A DNA stretch of 9,931 nt, taken from NCBI GenBank assembly GCA_025923175.1, contig JAICGL010000100.1, positions 1 to 9,931 of the forward strand, in the 5' to 3' direction. The position numbers and the translations under genes were made by a program. This document shows positions 1-6,519 of this stretch, piece by piece. Below the pieces are notes generated by a model. It was given only the letters and a program-made list of their open reading frames with translations. It did not search any database and was not told where the DNA came from. The DNA comes from Acidimicrobiia bacterium (GTDB taxonomy: Bacteria; Actinomycetota; Acidimicrobiia; IMCC26256; BP-133). Numbering within the stretch: position 1 is the first letter of the stretch; the number at the start of each line of letters is the position of its first letter.

Positions 1-787
1 ACAGGTCGAAATAAGGCACCGGCGTCTCGAGGTCGAGGATGGCCCCCACCAACGGGTCGCGGACCTGCGACGGGTAGAGGTAGAGCAGACGCACCCGCGC
101 CAAGCCGTCGCCCGACAGTGCGTCGAGTGAGTGCAGCAGCGGGGCCAGCGCCCCGGGAGACCCGGTGTCGCGTCCGTAGGAGGCGAGGTCCTGCGCCACG
201 AGCACGATCTCGCGTGCTCCGCCGGCCACGAGGCCGCGGGCCTCGGCCAGGATCGACTCCGGCGCCCGCGACCGCTGCTTCCCCCGGAACGACGGGATGG
301 CGCAGAAGGCGCAGGTCCGGTCGCAGCCTTCGGCCACTTTCACGTAGGCCCAGGGCGCGGCCGGCGCCGGCCGGGGCAGCTCGAGGAGGTCGCGTGGGCC
401 GCTCTTCGGCGGGCGGCGCAGAACCACCTCGGAGATCGAGCCCTCGCCGGCGAACCCCACCACCGCGTCGGCCTCAGGCAGGGCGGCGGCCAGCTCGTCG
501 CCGTAACGCTCGGCCAAGCACCCGGTGACCACCAGGCGGGCGCCGTCCCTCTTCGTGTCGGAGAGCGCCAGGACGGTGTCGATCGACTCCTGGCGGGCGG
601 CCTCGATGAAGGCGCATGTGTTGACCACGACGAGATCGGCCTCGCCGGCCGAGCGGGCTCGCGTCAGCCCGTCCCCGAGCAGCGAGGCGACCACCTTGTC
701 GGAGTCGACGGCGTTCTTCGGGCAGCCGAGCGTCTCGACCCAGAACCGCTGCCCGGGGCGCGGCGCGTTGACGTCGGAAGGTGCCAT
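1..787 (-). CDS. rimO: Ribosomal protein S12 methylthiotransferase RimO (5' part, truncated by window edge)
   Basis: Radical SAM iron-sulfur enzyme that in the RimO family adds a methylthio group to a conserved aspartate of ribosomal protein S12. I translated the minus strand from the ATG at 787; 262 residues are visible. The N-terminal UPF0004 domain has its three cluster cysteines: C22 in LGCPKN, C58 in NTCAFIEAA and C90 in TGCLAERY. The radical SAM motif CxxxCxxC is C155, C159, C162 (GCDRTCAFC), followed by AIPSFRGKQRSR. GCPKNxVDS near the start and DLASYGRDTG near residue 210 favour RimO over the tRNA enzyme MiaB. The family is usually about 430-450 residues, so the rest of the radical SAM barrel and the C-terminal TRAM domain lie off the left edge. 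There is no Shine-Dalgarno before the ATG, but a TACTCT -10 candidate lies 9 nt upstream, suggesting a leaderless or nearly leaderless transcript. The gene is divergent from the zinc-ribbon gene at 812. Confidence 0.95.
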   Translation of the reverse strand, partial: MAPSDVNAPRPGQRFWVETLGCPKNAVDSDKVVASLLGDGLTRARSAGEADLVVVNTCAFIEAARQESIDTVLALSDTKRDGARLVVTGCLAERYGDELAAALPEADAVVGFAGEGSISEVVLRRPPKSGPRDLLELPRPAPAAPWAYVKVAEGCDRTCAFCAIPSFRGKQRSRAPESILAEARGLVAGGAREIVLVAQDLASYGRDTGSPGALAPLLHSLDALSGDGLARVRLLYLYPSQVRDPLVGAILDLETPVPYFDL

Positions 788-795
788 GACCGGCC

Positions 796-802
796 TAGAG
801 TA
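796..802. promoter_or_regulatory. Overlapping divergent -10 elements for rimO and the zinc-ribbon gene
   Basis: The two divergent start codons are only 24 bp apart. In that gap the 7-mer TAGAGTA gives a TANNNT -10 hexamer on both strands: TAGAGT on plus (796-801), 10 nt before the ATG at 812, and TACTCT on minus (802-797), 9 nt before the ATG at 787. Neither start has a Shine-Dalgarno sequence. In actinobacteria the TANNNT hexamer followed closely by the start codon marks leaderless genes. No convincing -35 is seen on either strand. The call rests on motif and spacing only. Confidence 0.55.
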
Positions 803-811
803 CCGCTCGTC

Positions 812-1267
812 ATGAGCACACCTTCTGTCTGGTGCCCGGCCTGCGGCGCCGAATACACGGCCGGGTCCCGGTACTGCATCGAATGTCGCGTCGAGCTCGT
901 CGTCGAGCCACCCCCGGCCAACGGTGACGACGGCGACGAAGGTGACGCCACCGATCTCGTGGAGCTGGGCGAGTTTTCCCGCCTCCACGCCCAGATCCTG
1001 CGCCGCCGGCTCGAGACCGCCGGCCTGTCGGTGATGGTCGAGTGGTCAGGGCCGGGCGGCTCGGCGCTCGGCACGATCCTCGTGCCCGATTCCCAGGCCG
1101 AGTTCGCCGAGGCCGTCATCAACGAGATCGAGGTCGACGACGAGGTCCCCGACAGCTCGCCCGAGGCCTACATCGCTCGCATCGAGGAACACCTCAGTGC
1201 CGTCGGTGCTCTACTCGACGAGCTGCGCACCCGTCTCGACCAGACGCCGCCCGACAACGAGGCCTGA
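812..1267 (+). CDS. Small zinc-ribbon protein with DUF2007-like domain
   Basis: A 151-residue, strongly acidic, soluble protein with no signal peptide. Residues 8-25 form a four-cysteine zinc ribbon, CPAC at 8-11 and CIEC at 22-25. An acidic Gly/Asp/Glu linker (about 33-50) follows. Residues 53-106 resemble the DUF2007 'putative signal transducing protein' fold: a helix (FSRLHAQILRRRLETAGL), strands, then a TILVPDSQAEFAEAV segment. The C-terminus (115-143) looks like an amphipathic helix. DUF2007 proteins have no firmly known function; by resemblance it may be a small regulatory or metal-responsive protein, which is inference. The ATG at 812 is chosen because the zinc ribbon begins at once after it and because of the -10 at 796-801; a longer in-frame reading upstream would run through rimO on the other strand. 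It is probably leaderless and monocistronic, ending 172 nt before the next gene. Confidence 0.8.
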   Translation: MSTPSVWCPACGAEYTAGSRYCIECRVELVVEPPPANGDDGDEGDATDLVELGEFSRLHAQILRRRLETAGLSVMVEWSGPGGSALGTILVPDSQAEFAEAVINEIEVDDEVPDSSPEAYIARIEEHLSAVGALLDELRTRLDQTPPDNEA

Positions 1268-1281
1268 CCCCCAGCCTCCCG

Positions 1282-1309
1282 ACGGTTTGCCAGCGGATCC
1301 AAAAACCGT
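1282..1309 (+). terminator. Possible weak terminator hairpin after the zinc-ribbon gene
   Basis: A perfect 7-bp inverted repeat, ACGGTTT (1282-1288) and AAACCGT (1303-1309), with a 14-nt loop, starts 15 nt after the stop codon. The stem is short, the loop large and there is no T-tract, so it may instead be part of the promoter or operator of the next gene, which begins in the same stretch. Confidence 0.25.
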
Positions 1310-1345
1310 TGCACAAATGTAACAGTGCATTGCGTTACCTCCTGG
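1309..1345 (+). promoter_or_regulatory. Promoter/operator-like AT-richer stretch with overlapping dyads
   Basis: This short AT-richer stretch lies upstream of the small membrane protein gene. It holds two interleaved dyads, TGCAC (1310-1314) with GTGCA (1325-1329) and GTAAC (1319-1323) with GTTAC (1334-1338), and two -35-like hexamers, TTGCAC (1309) and TTGCGT (1330). I cannot place a -10 with confidence; TCTGAT at 1358-1363 is the best weak match. Positions 1337-1345 (ACCTCCTGG) are exactly complementary to 1424-1432, which covers the ribosome binding site of the next gene. Whether this segment is transcribed depends on the unknown start site. Confidence 0.35.
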
Positions 1346-1368
1346 CACACCGCTCGGTCTGATCTTGT

Positions 1369-1435
1369 GAAGGCCAAAGGAGGCCTTCCCGGAGATCCGG
1401 GGCACTCCCGGGATCTCCCAACACCAGGAGGTGTT
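1369..1435 (+). promoter_or_regulatory. Structured 5' leader: three tandem hairpins, the last enclosing the ribosome binding site
   Basis: Three perfect inverted repeats sit end to end before the ATG at 1440. Hairpin 1: GAAGGCC (1369-1375), loop AAAGGA, GGCCTTC (1382-1388). Hairpin 2: GGAGATCC (1391-1398) with GGATCTCC (1411-1418), extendable inward by three more GC pairs across a G-G mismatch to a CACT loop. Hairpin 3: AACACC (1420-1425), loop AGGA, GGTGTT (1430-1435). The Shine-Dalgarno AGGAGG (1426-1431), 8 nt before the ATG, lies in the loop and 3' stem of hairpin 3. Such an arrangement suggests control of translation by RNA structure; I do not recognise a known riboswitch class. No leader peptide start follows the second SD-like run AAAGGAGG at 1376-1383. 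Confidence 0.6.
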
Positions 1436-1439
1436 CTGC

Positions 1440-1763
1440 ATGTACCAGTTCGCCATCGTGGCGCTGCTGGCCCTCGCCGTCGTCAAGCTCGTTGACTTCA
1501 TCGACGGCACGATTCCGGCCGTGTCCGGCTTCCGTTCGGTGCTCACCTTCGTGCTCGGGATCGCCTCCGTCTGGGCGCTCGACTACTCGGTGTTCGACGG
1601 CTTCGGGATCGCCACCCGGAACTCCGACATCGCGATGCTCATGACGGGCTTCATCGTTGCCGGTCTGACCTCCCCCTGGCGGGCGCTGTTCGGGTACATG
1701 ACCCACGACCGCGCCGCCGGCGACGAGACCCTCGGTGGCACCGGTCGCATGCGGGCCGCCTAG
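1440..1763 (+). CDS. Small three-helix membrane protein of unknown function
   Basis: A 107-residue protein I do not recognise. Three hydrophobic segments are visible: about residues 3-20 (FAIVALLALAVVKLVDFI), 31-52 (FRSVLTFVLGIASVWALDYS) and 61-81 (SDIAMLMTGFIVAGLTSPW), followed by a short polar tail with acidic and basic residues. Intramembrane or interfacial charged residues (K16, D19 and D48) are notable. There are no cysteines and no signal-peptide cleavage site. The ATG at 1440 is chosen because AGGAGG lies 8 nt upstream; the in-frame GTG at 1431 overlaps that Shine-Dalgarno and is unlikely. A holin-like or small regulatory membrane protein is possible, but nothing in the sequence proves it. 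It is monocistronic, flanked by a structured leader and the terminator at 1780-1816. Confidence 0.75.
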   Translation: MYQFAIVALLALAVVKLVDFIDGTIPAVSGFRSVLTFVLGIASVWALDYSVFDGFGIATRNSDIAMLMTGFIVAGLTSPWRALFGYMTHDRAAGDETLGGTGRMRAA

Positions 1764-1779
1764 CAAGCCTTTGCAGCAA

Positions 1780-1816
1780 CGAAGAGGGGGTGCCCCGAGC
1801 GGGCACCCCCTCTTCG
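1780..1816. terminator. Strong bidirectional terminator between convergent genes
   Basis: A perfect 16-bp stem, CGAAGAGGGGGTGCCC (1780-1795) with GGGCACCCCCTCTTCG (1801-1816), with a 5-nt loop CGAGC. It lies 17 nt after the stop of the membrane protein gene and 23 nt from the stop of the oppositely oriented surface protein gene, so it can serve both. The U-tract is poor on both sides (CGTTCTCT on plus), as is common in high-GC actinobacteria. Confidence 0.9.
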
Positions 1817-1838
1817 CGTTCTCTGTACGGGCTGCTGG

Positions 1839-3869
1839 CTACAGGTGCTTGCGGCGCCTCGCCGCCCGCAGCATCAGCCCGCCGCCCATCAGGGCGAGGC
1901 CGGGGAGCAGCGTGAACAGCCCACCGGTGCGGGGCAGCTCACGGGGCAACAGGGTGCCGAGCGCCGCGTCGACCTCGGGCAGGTCGAGTGTGACGCTGGA
2001 TTCGAGCGGCACGCGAAGAGCCGCCTCGGCTCCGGCTGTCCCTTCCGCCGGCCCGCATACGCCGGTGGCCTTGGCCAGGTCATGGAACAACCCGGCGCCG
2101 GAATTGGATCCCACCGTCAAGGTGATCTTCAGATCCTTGCTCTGCCCGGGATTCAGCGGGCCGATGTCGTTCCATGTCACGTTGCCTTTGGACTTCTCGG
2201 AGGCCGTCGGGCTCGCCGAGTCGACCGTCCACTCGATCCCGGGGTCGGCGGTGATCGTGTCGACCACCTTCAACTGGGTGAGGACACAGTCGTTCGGGTT
2301 GGTGACGTTGATCGTCCAGGTGAAGGTCTCACCCCGGCCGACCTTGGGCTTGTCGGTGTTCTTCGACATCTGGATGCCGCACTCGATACCGCCTTCCGGC
2401 ACCGCCGTGGCGTTCTCCATGTGACCGACGCGGACGTCGGCGACAGTAAGGCCTCCTGGGACGTCCAGCAGCGTGACCCGCACGACGTCGACGGCGGCGG
2501 CGGCGAAGGTGCCGGTCTCGACCGGCTTGCTGTTGTCGGCGCCCCCGATCATGCGGGGCGGAGCGCCGACGCTGACCTTGAGCAGCGGGGACACGTCGAG
2601 AATGAAGCCAGCGGCGCCAAATAGGTCTTGGGTCGAAAGGATCTTCTGGACCTCCGGCCCACTGTCGCCCGGGCGGAGGATTCGCACGAGCGGCGTCTCA
2701 GGGGTCACGTTGCCGGGCCCGTAGAAGACCTTGCCGGTCTTGCCGTCGGCGACGGTCCGCAGGACCCACTCGCCGAGAAACTCGAGCGTGATCTGGTTGC
2801 CGGTGCCGGCGAACAGCGTGACCGGAGCGATGGTCTGGCGCGTCTCACTGGCCAGGCCGAACTTGCGGATCGGCGACGGGGCGCCTTCCTGTGGAACCAG
2901 GAACGTATGCGAACGGGACTGCGAGACCGCCCTGTCCGGCGTCTCCGCAGCCGACCGCACCGTCGAGCCGACCAGACCGAGGTTGGCGGCATAGCCGAGG
3001 CCGTAGGAGAGGTCGGTACCGGTGGTGCAGGCGGAGTTCGCCTTGGCCTGTGCCTGCCCCTTCAAGAGGTCGGCGGTCAGCACGCCCGGAACAGTGACGT
3101 TTGGAAGCTGCTTATCAATGAGAGCGGTCGAGGGCGGCGCCTTCGCCTCGGCGATGCTCCCCGGGACGATCTGATTCGGATCGCTCTGACCGATCCCCAG
3201 GCCAACCTCGAGACCGCTACCCCGGGCGTAGGCGTTGCCGGCCGCGAGGGCCGGGTTGATGATGCGGGCCATCTCGTTCTTGATCTCGGAGACCGGGCCC
3301 GAAGCGAACGCTGCGCCAGAGAAGGCGACATCAGCGTTCTCGACTCGCGTCTCGCCAACCTGCAGCGCGTGTTCGTGGACGACGCTGGCGGTGCCGTAGG
3401 CGGCGTGACCGTTGGCCGGCAGCCCCTTGAAGATGTCGGTGGACACCGCCGCAGCCCGCAGGCTGGTCTTGGCCGTCTGGCCCCTGGCCTGCTTGGCCGG
3501 AGCCGGAGCCGGCTGCTCGGGCTCAACCGGCTTCGAGGGGTCCGTCTGCCCGGAGACCGGCGCAGGGGACTCCGCCGCCACGGGAGCAGCGATGACAGGC
3601 GAGAGCGATTCGGCGACCGGAGCCGGCAGGGTCTCGACCAGATTGGCGAGTGCCGGATCCACGGTGCCCAGCAGTTGAGAGACGCTCCCGGGCAGGCCCG
3701 GTAGGGCCAGACCGGGGTCCGGCTCGGCGGGATCGACCCCGGGGACGGGGGAATCGACCACATCGGAGTAGTTGTGGGCCACCCTGGTCGGTGGCCCATC
3801 GGGGACGGCCGCGGCGGTACCCGCGAGCAGGAACAAAGCGGAGGCCAAGGTGATGACGAAACGCTTCAT
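1839..3869 (-). CDS. LPXTG-anchored cell-surface protein with DUF11-like domain
   Basis: A 676-residue exported protein. Residues 1-21 are a signal peptide (KR n-region, FVITLASALFLLAG hydrophobic core, AAA before V22). Residues about 40-125 are rich in Pro, Ala, Val and Glu, likely an extended wall-spanning stretch. Residues about 140-490 are a low-charge, Gly/Ala/Val-rich beta-type region I do not recognise. Residues about 500-605 resemble the DUF11 repeat family (TFTWTINVTNPN, later LNPGQSKDLKITLTV). The C-terminus is a complete sortase signal: LPRTG at 645-649, a hydrophobic segment and a basic tail RAARRRK. By family knowledge a sortase would cut between T648 and G649 and link the protein to the wall; no sortase gene is in the window. 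Four cysteines (281, 497, 528, 605) could form disulfides outside the cell. The ATG at 3869 has GGAGG (3879-3875) 5 nt upstream. An adhesin or structural role is inference. Confidence 0.85.
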   Translation of the reverse strand: MKRFVITLASALFLLAGTAAAVPDGPPTRVAHNYSDVVDSPVPGVDPAEPDPGLALPGLPGSVSQLLGTVDPALANLVETLPAPVAESLSPVIAAPVAAESPAPVSGQTDPSKPVEPEQPAPAPAKQARGQTAKTSLRAAAVSTDIFKGLPANGHAAYGTASVVHEHALQVGETRVENADVAFSGAAFASGPVSEIKNEMARIINPALAAGNAYARGSGLEVGLGIGQSDPNQIVPGSIAEAKAPPSTALIDKQLPNVTVPGVLTADLLKGQAQAKANSACTTGTDLSYGLGYAANLGLVGSTVRSAAETPDRAVSQSRSHTFLVPQEGAPSPIRKFGLASETRQTIAPVTLFAGTGNQITLEFLGEWVLRTVADGKTGKVFYGPGNVTPETPLVRILRPGDSGPEVQKILSTQDLFGAAGFILDVSPLLKVSVGAPPRMIGGADNSKPVETGTFAAAAVDVVRVTLLDVPGGLTVADVRVGHMENATAVPEGGIECGIQMSKNTDKPKVGRGETFTWTINVTNPNDCVLTQLKVVDTITADPGIEWTVDSASPTASEKSKGNVTWNDIGPLNPGQSKDLKITLTVGSNSGAGLFHDLAKATGVCGPAEGTAGAEAALRVPLESSVTLDLPEVDAALGTLLPRELPRTGGLFTLLPGLALMGGGLMLRAARRRKHL

Positions 3870-3905
3870 GTGACCCTCCAGCGGCGAGCGAGCGCCCGTT
3901 CCCTA

Positions 3906-3962
3906 CCCGCGTGAACTGGGAAATACACCCAGGATGTAAGCGGGAGGTGACGAACCAGTTCA
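3906..3962 (-). promoter_or_regulatory. Leader of the surface-protein gene with competing inverted repeats
   Basis: If transcription starts near 3971, this lies in a roughly 100-nt 5' untranslated region. Perfect 8-bp arms TGAACTGG (3912-3919) and CCAGTTCA (3955-3962) enclose CCCGC (3906-3910) with GCGGG (3940-3944) and CTGGG (3916-3920) with CCCAG (3928-3932). Positions 3916-3919 are shared by two of these stems, and the CCCGC/GCGGG pair crosses the 8-bp pair, so they cannot all form together. The 8-bp pair may instead be two operator half sites. Function is unproven. Confidence 0.3.
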
Positions 3963-3977
3963 GGATTCACATCTTTA

Positions 3978-4005
3978 ACTTTAATGAACTAATGCCCCAA
4001 CGCAA
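3978..4005 (-). promoter_or_regulatory. Candidate promoter of the surface-protein gene
   Basis: On the minus strand, TTGCGT (4005-4000) and TAAAGT (3983-3978) are separated by 16 bp in the most AT-rich patch of the intergenic region. TAAAGT fits the TANNNT form of the actinobacterial housekeeping -10. The predicted start near 3971 gives a leader of about 100 nt before the ATG at 3869. Confidence 0.5.
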
Positions 4006-4029
4006 ACAAAAGCGGGATCGCTAACGATC
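4005..4029 (-). terminator. Possible weak terminator at the end of ftsK
   Basis: On the minus strand a 5-bp stem GATCG (4029-4025) and CGATC (4020-4016), with a loop that includes the ftsK stop codon, is followed by CCGC and a T-rich run (4011-4005, TTTTGTT). The stem is short, so termination may be partial, allowing read-through into the surface-protein gene. Confidence 0.3.
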
Positions 4030-6507
4030 GGTCAGGCCCTCCAGCTCCTCGACCGTCATCAGAACCGCTCGGGCCTTGGATCCTTCTGAGGGTCCGACCA
4101 CGCCGCGCCGCTCGAGGAGATCCATGAGCCGCCCGGCGCGGGAGAACCCTACTCGCAACTTACGCTGAAGCATCGAGGTACTTCCCAGCCCGCTGCGGAC
4201 GACCAGTTCCATGGCCTCGTCGAGGAGGTCGTCGCTGTCCTCCGGGTCGCCTCCCCCGGGGCCGCCGGGAGCGTCGGACCCGTCGCCCTGGATGGCCTCG
4301 ACGTAGTGCAGCTCTTTGGTCTGGCGCCGCCAGTGGGCCACCACCTTGTGGACGTCGGCCTCCTCGACCCATGCCCCCTGGATCCGGTTCGCCCGGCTCG
4401 ACGACGCCGTCAGCAGCAGCATGTCGCCCTTGCCGATGAGCTTCTCGGCGCCGGGAGTGTCGAGGATGACCCGGGAGTCGGCCAGGCTCGAGACTGAGAA
4501 GGCCAGGCGCGACGGCACGTTCGCCTTGATGACGCCGGTGATCACGTCGACCGACGGCCGCTGCGTGGCGATCACGAGGTGGATCCCGACCGCCCGGGCC
4601 ATCTGGGCGATGCGGCAGATGCTCGTCTCGACGTCGCGGGCGGCGACCATCATGAGGTCGGCGAGCTCGTCGACCACGACGACGATGAACGGCAGACGCT
4701 CGTAATCGCTGCCCCCCTCCACGAGGGGGTCCTTGCGGAGATCGCCCCGGTCGAAGGCGGCGTTGTAGCCGGTGATGTCGCGGAAGCCCGCCTCGTGCAG
4801 CAGGTCGTAGCGCAGCTCCATCTCCCGCACCGCCCAGTCGAGGGCGTTGGCGGCCTTCTTGGGGTTGACGACGACCGGGGTCAGCAGGTGGGGAACGCCG
4901 TTGTACTGGCCGAGCTCGACCCGCTTGGGGTCGATGAGGATCATCCGCACCTGGTCGGGCGTGGCCCGCATGAGGATGCTGGTGATCAGCGAGTTGATGC
5001 AGCTCGATTTGCCGGCGCCGGTGGCTCCAGCGATCAGCAGGTGCGGCATGGTCGCCAGGTTCACGCTGAACGGCTTGCCGGCAATGTCGCGGCCGAGGCC
5101 GACCTCGAGCGGATGGAGCTGGACCGGCTTGGCGCCCTCCTCGGCGACGAGGATGTCGCCGAGGTTCACGAGCTGCCGCTGCCGGTTGGGGACCTCGACG
5201 CCGATGGCGCTGCGCCCGGGGATCGGGGCGATGATGCGGACGTCGGGGCTGGCCATCGCATAGGCGATGTCGTGGGACAGGCTGGTGACCTTGTTCACCT
5301 TGACGCCCGGCCCGAGCTCGAGCTCGTAACGGGTGACGGTGGGGCCGATGGTCATGCCGACGAGGTGGGCGTCGACGCCGAACTCCAGCAGTGTGGCCTC
5401 GAGGGTCTCGCCGCCCTTCTCGACCAGCTTCCGGACGATGGGCTTGGCGGCCTTGCGGGTGAGGCATGAGTCCGAGGGCAGCTTCCAGCGCTGCTCGGCC
5501 GGGACGAGGCCGAGCTCGAGTTGCTTGGGCTGGCCGGCGGCCTCGCCGGTGAAGGCCGGCGACTGGAGGACGAGATCCTCGCCGGCGGGACCCGGCGCAC
5601 CGGCCGGGACCGGAGTGGGCACGACCAGCGCTCCCGCTCCTCCGTCGTCGGCATCCGGACCCTTGTCGGTGACATCGACGGTCAGGGCGGCGGTGAGGTC
5701 CGCCTCCTCGCCATCGGCGGAGTCCGCCGCCTCGGATGCGGCGACCGCCTCCTCGTCGTGGTCGATTCCCGCCCGGAAGCGCTTCTTGGGCGGGGCCGGA
5801 GCCGTGGCGTGGGTGTGGAGGTCGGCGGCGACCACATCGGTGGCGCCGGCCCGTTCGCTCTTCAGGGTGGTCAGCCGGCGCAGCCCCCCGCCCATCGCAT
5901 GCCAGGCGGCCAGCGCCCCCCGGCGCAGACCCCGCCACGCCTGGTCGAAGGAAAGGCGGAACAGGATGAGGCACCCGACGGACGCCAGGACGGCCAGGAT
6001 CAGCCCGGCCCCCCAGGGCCCGGCCAGCGACCGGAGCGGGTGGCCCACGGCGGCGCCGACCGCACCACCGGCCCGGCGCCAGGCATCGAGGCCCTCCGCC
6101 AGCGGCGGCGCCGGACGGAGCAGGAACAGCAGCCCGGCGAAGCCCACCGCGGCGAGCGAGCCGCCGGCGGCCAGCCGAGTGAGCTCGCCATCCCGCTTGC
6201 GCAGCAGCGCAACTCCGAAGGCACCCAGCACCAGCGGGACCACGGCGGCGCCGAGACCGACCGCCCCGCCGGCCAGGTAGGCGAGGAAGTCGCCCGCCGT
6301 CCCGGCTACGCCGAGCCAGATCCCGAGGCCACCGAGGCCGGCCAGGAGGATGAGGCCGACGCCGGCGATCTCGATCCGGTGGGCCTGGATCCGCCCGATG
6401 GGCTTCGGCGTGCCGAGTGGTGCTCTCGACGGGCCCGAACGGGCCGCCGGCTTGCCGGAGGCGCGGGTGGTCTTGGCGGGGGCACGACGTTTCGTCCTGG
6501 TGGCCAC
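4021..6507 (-). CDS. ftsK: DNA translocase FtsK
   Basis: An 828-residue FtsK/SpoIIIE-family ATPase that pumps chromosomal DNA through the division septum and helps resolve the terminus region. Residues 1-45 are a basic, Pro-rich cytoplasmic tail. Hydrophobic membrane segments lie at about 46-68, 74-102, 112-130 and 162-184. An acidic, Pro/Ala-rich linker spans about 215-330. The motor domain follows (about 355-735): Walker A GATGAGKS at 494-501, DPKRVEL at 526-532, Walker B VVVVDELADLMM with D613 and E614, and ATQRPSVDVITGVIKAN after it. Residues about 762-823 form the winged-helix gamma domain that reads DNA orientation sites (STSMLQRKLRVGFSRAGRLMDLLE). Length and order are normal for an actinobacterial FtsK with a short linker. 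The start is a GTG with no Shine-Dalgarno but a TACTTT hexamer 6 nt upstream, so it is probably leaderless. The gap to the rnj stop codon is 33 nt. Confidence 0.97.
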   Translation of the reverse strand: MATRTKRRAPAKTTRASGKPAARSGPSRAPLGTPKPIGRIQAHRIEIAGVGLILLAGLGGLGIWLGVAGTAGDFLAYLAGGAVGLGAAVVPLVLGAFGVALLRKRDGELTRLAAGGSLAAVGFAGLLFLLRPAPPLAEGLDAWRRAGGAVGAAVGHPLRSLAGPWGAGLILAVLASVGCLILFRLSFDQAWRGLRRGALAAWHAMGGGLRRLTTLKSERAGATDVVAADLHTHATAPAPPKKRFRAGIDHDEEAVAASEAADSADGEEADLTAALTVDVTDKGPDADDGGAGALVVPTPVPAGAPGPAGEDLVLQSPAFTGEAAGQPKQLELGLVPAEQRWKLPSDSCLTRKAAKPIVRKLVEKGGETLEATLLEFGVDAHLVGMTIGPTVTRYELELGPGVKVNKVTSLSHDIAYAMASPDVRIIAPIPGRSAIGVEVPNRQRQLVNLGDILVAEEGAKPVQLHPLEVGLGRDIAGKPFSVNLATMPHLLIAGATGAGKSSCINSLITSILMRATPDQVRMILIDPKRVELGQYNGVPHLLTPVVVNPKKAANALDWAVREMELRYDLLHEAGFRDITGYNAAFDRGDLRKDPLVEGGSDYERLPFIVVVVDELADLMMVAARDVETSICRIAQMARAVGIHLVIATQRPSVDVITGVIKANVPSRLAFSVSSLADSRVILDTPGAEKLIGKGDMLLLTASSSRANRIQGAWVEEADVHKVVAHWRRQTKELHYVEAIQGDGSDAPGGPGGGDPEDSDDLLDEAMELVVRSGLGSTSMLQRKLRVGFSRAGRLMDLLERRGVVGPSEGSKARAVLMTVEELEGLTDR

Positions 6508-6513
6508 ATCACA

Positions 6514-6519
6514 AAAGTA
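6514..6519 (-). promoter_or_regulatory. Leaderless -10 element of ftsK
   Basis: TACTTT on the minus strand (6519-6514) is followed by exactly 6 nt (TGTGAT) and then the GTG start, so transcription would begin at or next to the start codon. The absence of any purine-rich ribosome binding site upstream supports this. No clear -35 is seen. Confidence 0.6.

Noticed and set aside
768..801. TTGACG at 768-773 as the -35 of the zinc-ribbon gene
   Set aside because: The spacing to TAGAGT is 22 bp, too long for a normal promoter.
131..1267. Long plus-strand reading frame extending the zinc-ribbon gene upstream to 131
   Set aside because: Positions 131-787 are the antisense of rimO, whose cluster cysteines and motifs are clear; the zinc ribbon begins right after the ATG at 812.
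1376..1420. Leader peptide after the SD-like run AAAGGAGG at 1376-1383
   Set aside because: No ATG, GTG or TTG follows at a usable distance.
1431..1763. GTG at 1431 as the start of the small membrane protein
   Set aside because: It overlaps the last G of AGGAGG; the ATG at 1440 has ideal 8-nt spacing.
4160..5974. 604-residue frame on the same strand within ftsK
   Set aside because: Low-complexity Arg/Pro/Gly product typical of an off-frame reading of GC-rich DNA; ftsK motifs are intact in the other frame.
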